64,000 nt of DNA from Selaginella tamariscina (taxonomy: Eukaryota > Streptophyta > Lycopodiopsida > Selaginellales > Selaginellaceae): assembly GCA_003024785.1 (NCBI GenBank), contig PUQB01000088.1, forward strand, positions 1 to 64,000. The letters are read 5' to 3'. The notes below the pieces were generated by a model. That model did no database searches, was not told where the DNA came from, and worked only from the letters and a program-made list of their open reading frames with translations. This document shows positions 58,336-64,000 of this stretch, piece by piece. Both the position numbers and the translations under genes were made by a program. The first letter of the stretch is position 1. Every line of letters begins with the position of its first letter.

Positions 58336-58655
58336 ATGCATATAGTTACATTATCAAACATAATCAAAATATCAAAAATGCGGTAGTTATTATGAAATGA
58401 GGACTTAGTTCTTGATATTAACCAAACTTCAGTTTCAAGACGGAAAACAATGCTATAATGCATCAAGCAACAGTTCAGGGACCAAGAGGAATCATGACTC
58501 AGTGTTTGGTTCATTTAATTGATTTAGTAAAATACTAACTTCCACATTAACGCTATTATGATACCAAAATGTCATATTAACGTCATGTTTTAAGTTATAT
58601 CTTATAAATTAATTAAATTCCGCAAACATGAGTAATATACTAGTTCAATATGTTG
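58336..58655 (-). repeat. Repeat related to 1026-1350
   Basis: 'catatagttacattatcaaa' and 'caacagttcagggaccaaga' recur in both places, in order. It is therefore a fragment of the large LTR element's interior, joined directly to the end of duplication unit B. Confidence 0.65.
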
Positions 58656-58659
58656 AAGT

Positions 58660-59300
58660 CAGAATTTTAACTCGAAGGGTGTCATAGTTTTTACTATGAC
58701 TCGACCCTTTACTTTGGATGTTGACTGTTGTTACCTACTGTACTATGTTGATAAGCCCTAGGTGTAGAAGAAACAGGCCCGCTTAGTGCACTTGGATATC
58801 TAGTGATGGTCTGGCCGGGTGTCATTAGGTATTTGCAAGAAACTCTGGGCGAAGCTAGCACTTCCATTTAGAAAACCCACCCCGATTTTGACGTCCCGAA
58901 TAGGCTGATTGGTTGTTGCAGATGAGTTTGGCATGTTAAGTAGGGTTAGGAACACCTGTAGGGTTGATCTAACCCTAGGGTTGCCCCAACCCACGCCCTA
59001 AAACCCCACCGCTTGGGTAGGGTTTAGGGGTAGGAGTAAGGGTGAGTTATAAGTTCATATTGCTAATTTGTCTAAGGGGCTAAAATTCAGTGCCAGCCCA
59101 CTAACACATATAGGAAAGAGGGGGGGAGACTTAGGCTAAACCCTAAGTCTCTTGTCCACTTGGGCATTAGAGTCTAACCCTAGGGGTCGTTAGGGTTGTT
59201 CTGGGAAACTTAGCGTTGCTCACATAGGGTGATGACACCGAATGGCCACCTGGCAGCCACGTGTTTGCCACGTGTTGGCCCTTTGGGTTAAAACTCTGAC
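58660..59300 (-). repeat. LTR fragment of the large element, inverted to its neighbour
   Basis: On the minus strand it begins TGTCAGAGTTTTAACCC and matches the LTR at 3408 onward (including the GGGCTGGCACT block near 59095). It ends near 58663 with GTTAAAATTCTGAC, so its two ends are partly inverted repeats of each other. Length about 640 bp. Confidence 0.6.
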
Positions 59301-59860
59301 AAAGAGCCAACATGTGACTACCAAGTGGCCATTCGGCGTCATCACCCTGTGTGAGCACACTAAGTCTTCCAAGATAACCATAAGAGTCTGACTCAGAGGC
59401 CCAATTAGGCAGATCCTACCCTAAGTCCCCTAGAATGACCATCCCCTGAACCCTAGAGGATAACCCGAGTAGACTTTAAGATCCTGTCCCAGTAGACCTA
59501 GACAGGCTCATGCCCTAACCCCACAAAGAGATGTGTCTCACACATACCCCCGTGACAGAGTTAAGGCATCGTCACTTACCCTTGAGGAATCACCCTCATC
59601 CGGAGTACAACTTCTTTAGGTACCCTGAACCACGACTAACCCCTAAGGGTTTGGGTGGCCAAGCCATACTCTAGACTTAGAGCTAATACTTAATAAGGAC
59701 ATGAGTGTGCGCCGTAGGCGAACACGAGTGCTTTTTTAAGCAAACTCCCTAAGGCTAGGTTTGGATAACCCTAAGTACATGACCTTAGGGTTAGTACGCG
59801 ATCAACTCATTGACAGGGCAATGAGGGGTGGTGAGGCCTGTTTAAGGGCTTGCCGCATGC
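59300..59860 (+). repeat. Second LTR fragment, head-to-head with the first
   Basis: From 59300 the plus strand again reads 'gagccaacatgtgactacc', 'caagtggccattcggcgtca' and onward, parallel to 3430-4000, including the 'caggctcatgccctaacc' block near 59505. The two fragments form a large inverted pair around 59290. Confidence 0.6.
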
Positions 59861-60405
59861 CCTCCGAGCCCACACCGGCCGATTTTGCGTCCGTTTTCTA
59901 GTTATTTACATTTCAATTTTCATGTGGCTATAGTTTCATATTTGTTTTGTTATTATTGTATTTTTATTCTAGTTATAATTTTATTAAACTACTTATGCTG
60001 TTTTTATTTTATTTATTTCTTGTCTTTGTTTTAGTTATGGTTTTATTGCTTTAGTTGTTTTAATTTTGATTTAATATGGTTAATGCGGAGGAAGCCCGGA
60101 CGTATAAAAGATAGATATATTACGAGTGTGTGTGTGTGTGTGTGGGAGAGAGCGAGATGGTGATATTTACACGTATGCAACTGTACCTCAGGCATATACT
60201 TAAAATGCACGCCTGTGGAAAATAACTAACCAATGTATATTGTCGTTTCCTATTATGAACATTTGAATGAATCAAGAAGATATGATTCACAAACAGATGC
60301 ACACGCACACGTGCGTATGCCTATGCCTGGGCTGCGTGTTATTCATTTTTTGTATGCTGCATCTGCTAACATACGTCCAGGCTATTGACTAAGGCCTACA
60401 CTACA
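59861..60405. other. Intergenic DNA
   Basis: AT-rich, with a (TG)n run at 60127-60144. No gene seen. The gypsy remnant is truncated at its right end near 60410. Confidence 0.5.
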
Positions 60406-60409
60406 GAAT

Positions 60410-63400
60410 GTCGGTGCGGAGTCTATGGTAAAAATATGAGAAAGTTTGGTTAACCGATCCACAATAACCAAAACTGAATCATTTTTACTTAACGTTCTTG
60501 GTATCCCAGTAATAAAATCCATACTAATGATTCTCATCTGAGAGCATCAACACCAAATTCTTCTTTCCTGGCATATGAATAATCTTAAAATGAAAATTGG
60601 CAAGGAAGGCTATCCATCGTGCTTGTCTTTGATTAAAAACCGGTTGAGTTAAATAATACTTGAAGCATGATGATCCGTATGCACCTCAAAGTCAACTACC
60701 ATCAAGTAATATTTCTATTTTTTGAATGGCATAAATCATAGCAAGAAATTCTTTATCATAAACTAAATAGTGAGCTTTAGTACTTGAAACTTTATGACTT
60801 TCATAAGCCACTACTTTCTTGTCTTGCATAAGAGTTGCTCCTAGTCCATGATCACAAGCATTAGTCATAACCATAAGGATCTGGAATCCTAAACACTGGA
60901 GCTGTAGTCAACGAATTCTTTAGAGTCTCAAAACTTAGAGCTGTTGACTTGTTCCATAAAGGTGTATATTTCGTAATAAATTGGTCAATAGGGGCTGTTT
61001 TAAAACAAATATTCTTTCACAAATTTTTGATAAATCATGCCAAGCCTAAGAATGATCATACTTCATGTTGATTCTTGGGAATACGCCAGGTCCTGATTGC
61101 TTTAACCTTACTTGGATCCATAAAAATTCCCTTTGCTAAAACAAAGTGCCCCAGGAACTCAATGTGATCCCTGAAAAAGAAACTTTTCTTAGGATTCAAA
61201 TAAAATTCATGTTTTCTTAGTAATCCAGAACTTAACATACCAAAGAAATATGTTCTTCCTCTATTTTTGAATATATCAAAATTCATCAAGATAAATAATA
61301 ACTCCTCGTTGTAGCACACATCTCGGAAAAGAATCATTCATATATGCCATAAATGTGGCCAGGGCATTAGTAAGCCCAAAGGGCATAACTATATATTCAT
61401 CAATGGCCGAAATTAGTGCGGAACTCAGTCTTAACTTCATCCCCTTCTTTAATTCGAATTTGATGATAACCTCTTAAGGTCAATTTTTTAAAAAAATGGT
61501 GCACCTTGTAAGCGTTCCAAAAGATCATCATTCATGGGAGTGGATAGAAGTTGTGCACTGTGAGCTTGTTCAGAGCTCTATAATCCACACATCTTTTTTC
61601 TTAACCAGCAAAACTGGAGCACCAAAAAGGGCTACGACTTGACTGGTAGCCTCTTCCTAGTAAATCAGTTAGCTAACGTTGAAGTTCCATTGACTCTGCA
61701 TATGAAACTTGATAAGGAGGTTTAGAGGTTGGTCGTGCTCCAGGCTCCAGCTCAATGGCATGATTCACCATTCTGCTTGGAGGCAAACCTCACTTGAATC
61801 CTGCATCATAAAACCCTAAATTCATGTAAGGGAAACGAGGTTGGAAACCTAGAAAAATCTAGATCACTCTCCTTTTCCTTAGTCTTAGACATAATAAGAA
61901 AACATTCAGTATTTTTACTGACTAGTCGTTTCACTTGGGTTGCTAAGATTAAGGGAGCGCTTGGCAGGTCTCGCTCACTGCTCAACTCATAGGACTTCCC
62001 TCCCACCTTCAGCTTCATCACATGTTTTCGAAAACTAACGAAGGCATTCTTGACCAATAATCATATCAAGATGAGTGAGCTCCATCACAGAGAAGCGATC
62101 CTACATATTTACTGATTGAAACTTGTAGATGAGATGCTTCACGTAGGTGGAACACACTTGACTTTCTCCATCAGCCACTCTCACATCTAGTGGTTCCTCA
62201 TAAAGCTCTAGCTTCAAACTGAGTTGTCTCATCATTGCAGAAGAAATTAAATTTGAGCACAACCAGAATCAACCACGGCTAAAAACTCATGTCCTTTGGC
62301 AAAGCCTCAAAGTCGAAAAATATCACAAAGGCCCAAATGCACCAGCGGCTTGAACAACAGAAACCACCACCATATTTGCCATTGGACGTTTTCCCTTCTT
62401 ATCTGCAGCGGAATTCTTCACAATTGGTAGTGAGGAAGAACCAGATTCTACCGGCTCCCTCTCCTTCTTTTTCTTGGTTTTATGTGGACACTCGTAGTAG
62501 CGATGCCCTCCATCTCCACACACATAGCATAAGCCTTTCCTTCGATACTCAGCCTTTGTGCTTCAGTCAGAGGCTTGAAATTTGGTTTCTTTGAAGGATT
62601 TTGATCTCCATTCCTCTCCCGATTTGCATTCTTGTTGGGAGGTCGTGATCCCTTCTTAAAGACACCTTGCTCATGCTCAAGACCCAGGTCTCCTACTGCT
62701 TCAGCCAGCTCAATTGCATCATGGAGATCTTCAGGCGAGGACTTCTCCACCTCCTACTTGACATGTTTTTTAGCCCCCCATGAATTGGTGAAGCTTTGTT
62801 TTATCAATGATATCATCAATGTCTAGAACACATGAGGTAAACTCTTGCAAATACAAAGCAATGGTTCCTGTTTGTCGAAGTTCATGGAACTTATCTCGTA
62901 TCTTCATCTCAGCGTTGTTGGGAACAAAATAAGCTCTCAGCTTCCTTGTGAACTTTGACCAAGACTCGATCTTAGAAGCTTGTCCAAGCTGGACTGCTAA
63001 GCAATGTCTTCTCCACCACGACAAGGCATCCTTCTCCAAGGAGTTTGTTGAGCACAATACCTTGTCGGAATCTAGAGTCTTAGCTGCCATAAAATATTGC
63101 TCCATCTTAAAAATCCAATCAGAAACTACCGTCTTATTTCTTGCTCTATTATACGGTCGAGGCAATGGTGGCACATAGGCTTTCTTATCTTTCTTCAGTA
63201 GCTAGTACAACTGCGTGACTTTTGAAGACATCTGAACTTGGGAAGGTAGAACAACACAATCTCCGGCTTGCTCTCCACCCTCTAATCCAGATTCATCTTC
63301 AACTTCCTTCCTCTTCCGGTGTATCCCATTGTTAGCCTTCAATTTCATTTGTTCCCGGAGTTCATTTACTTCATCAGCTAGCAGATCCGCCATTTCTTCA

Positions 63401-63543
63401 TCCCCAAAATCCATTTGATCAGGCACCCCTGTTGCCGCCTGTGATGCCACAGGATCCCCCGTGATTGTGGATTGTTGAGCCAGGGTCGCCATCGAATTGG
63501 TGACTCCGGAAATTCTTGATTGTGCCATTGGATTATCAGCCAT
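60410..63543 (-). mobile_element. Truncated, internally deleted Ty3/gypsy element (second lineage)
   Basis: Minus strand from the right: Gag starts MADNPMAQSRISG at 63543, then MEQYFMAAKTLDSDK (gag core near 63090) and the knuckle CYVCGDGGHRYYEC near 62510. A protease-like region follows at 61800-62300. RT: CVDYRALNKLTV near 61580, VMPFGLTNA near 61390, and LNPKKSFFFRDHIEFLGHFV near 61190. RNase H: NACDHGLGATLMQD near 60860 and a VHTDHHALKYYLTQP-like end near 60670. The integrase core start (SMDFITGIPRTLSK, VIVDRLTKLSH) comes directly after RNase H, so the integrase zinc domain is deleted, and the sequence stops near 60410. Decayed and unrelated to the short-LTR elements. No LTR of its own is visible. 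Confidence 0.8.
62448..63543 (-). pseudogene. gypsy gag of the truncated element
   Basis: Three consecutive frames: 63543-63202 (N-terminal, DEEMADLLADEVNELREQMK), 63174-62770 (gag core, EKDALSWWRRHCLAVQ, FTRKLRAYFVPNNAEMKIRD) and 62750-62448 (HDAIELAEAVGDL to the basic linker), with the CCHC knuckle in a neighbouring frame. Frameshifts separate them. Confidence 0.7.
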
Positions 63544-63650
63544 TGGTGCTTGTTGTGGCTACTGTACCACTCCTTGAACCAGTGGTTTGAGATCGAGATC
63601 GGAGATTGTAGGGATTGGATTTAACTGGTGATTTACTCCTGCTGGTCTTA

Positions 63651-63858
63651 TGTTACGACCCGTATAACAAATCAAAGAATATTCCCCAGAAAGGTATAAG
63701 CTAGAATATTCCTAAAGAGTTATACCTAGATTTAAGAGAATTAAGGGCACACAATATGGGAAGCCTTTTGGAGAGTAGCGTGTGAAGACAAGAGACAGCT
63801 CGGGGGAGGTTGGGTGGTTTTGTGAGGGTCTCTAATTTGTATGTAGTGGTGCCTAACA
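63651..63858 (+). repeat. 5' LTR of a new plus-strand LTR element
   Basis: 208 bp from TGTTACGACC to CCTAACA, with inverted TGTTA/TAACA ends, followed two bases later by a PBS. It interrupts or abuts the 5' side of the truncated minus-strand element. The rest of the element lies beyond the window. Confidence 0.7.
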
Positions 63859-63860
63859 AT

Positions 63861-63872
63861 TGGTATCGGAGC
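63861..63872 (+). other. Primer-binding site, initiator-Met type
   Basis: TGGTATCGGAGC lies two bases after the LTR edge, the same variant as at 3394-3406. Confidence 0.75.
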
Positions 63873-63983
63873 AAGGTTCGAGATGAGTGCCTAGTGGGAA
63901 GGGATAATACCACTTGTGTAGAGACGTTGGACACTAAAAGGCAAATTGTCTAAGGAGAAGCAAGCCCAAGGGCAAAAGTTTCA

Positions 63984-64000
63984 ATGGCAGCAAAGACAAG
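63984..64000 (+). CDS. Start of gag of the edge element (partial)
   Basis: ATG at 63984, in the short leader after the PBS, opens MAAKT and runs off the window. It is proposed as a gag start from position only. Confidence 0.35.

Overview
The window looks like nuclear DNA of a land plant or close streptophyte relative. The reasons are LTR retrotransposons of both Ty3/gypsy and Ty1/copia type, a plastid-type class-3 lipase, a plant-type reticulon, interstitial CCCTAAA telomere-like runs, TA/CA microsatellites and short (50-70 bp) GT-AG introns. I cannot name the species. One ambiguous base lies near 33999. Almost every gene, including ones that look single-copy, is interrupted by 1-2 bp indels, so part of the apparent decay may be assembly error.

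Layout. 1-5480: non-coding internal DNA and LTR of a large minus-strand LTR element, with an inverted partial LTR copy. 5480-9013: AT-rich, no genes seen. 9014-13474: compact minus-strand gypsy element with about 160-bp LTRs (copy 1). 14962-16745: DAD1/PLA1-type lipase, minus strand. 17790-22589: related plus-strand gypsy element. 22600-25050: little recognisable apart from an inverted repeat. 25060-27000: decayed copia element. 27516-28750: putative unrecognised multi-exon gene. 29562-31779: reticulon gene of about nine exons. 32534-37398: gypsy copy 2, with near-identical LTRs.

37399-45630 and about 50160-58335 are two copies of one 8.2-kb cassette. Each copy has, in order: microsatellite-rich DNA; a GGC-rich leader with telo-box-like motifs; a leader intron of about 2 kb packed with an 18-bp perfect palindrome (GGCGGGATTAATCCCGCC); a gene with a ParB-like domain followed by a circularly permuted adenine-methyltransferase-like domain; an FCP1/NIF-like HAD phosphatase gene; and a conserved 54-codon ORF. 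Between the copies a minus-strand transposase-like gene (45840-48186) has its own palindrome array (48340-49190), again between a plausible leader donor and acceptor. After the second copy come head-to-head LTR fragments (58330-59850), a truncated minus-strand gypsy element (60410-63543) and the 5' LTR, PBS and first gag codons of a new plus-strand element (63651-64000).

The most interesting content is the duplicated cassette. It pairs a ParB/MTase-like protein, from families that in prokaryotes act on specific DNA sites, with dozens of clustered palindromes placed in the leader introns of the neighbouring genes. A degenerate palindrome also lies inside a 61-bp intron of the ParB-like gene itself. 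A working link between protein and palindromes is a hypothesis, not something the sequence proves.
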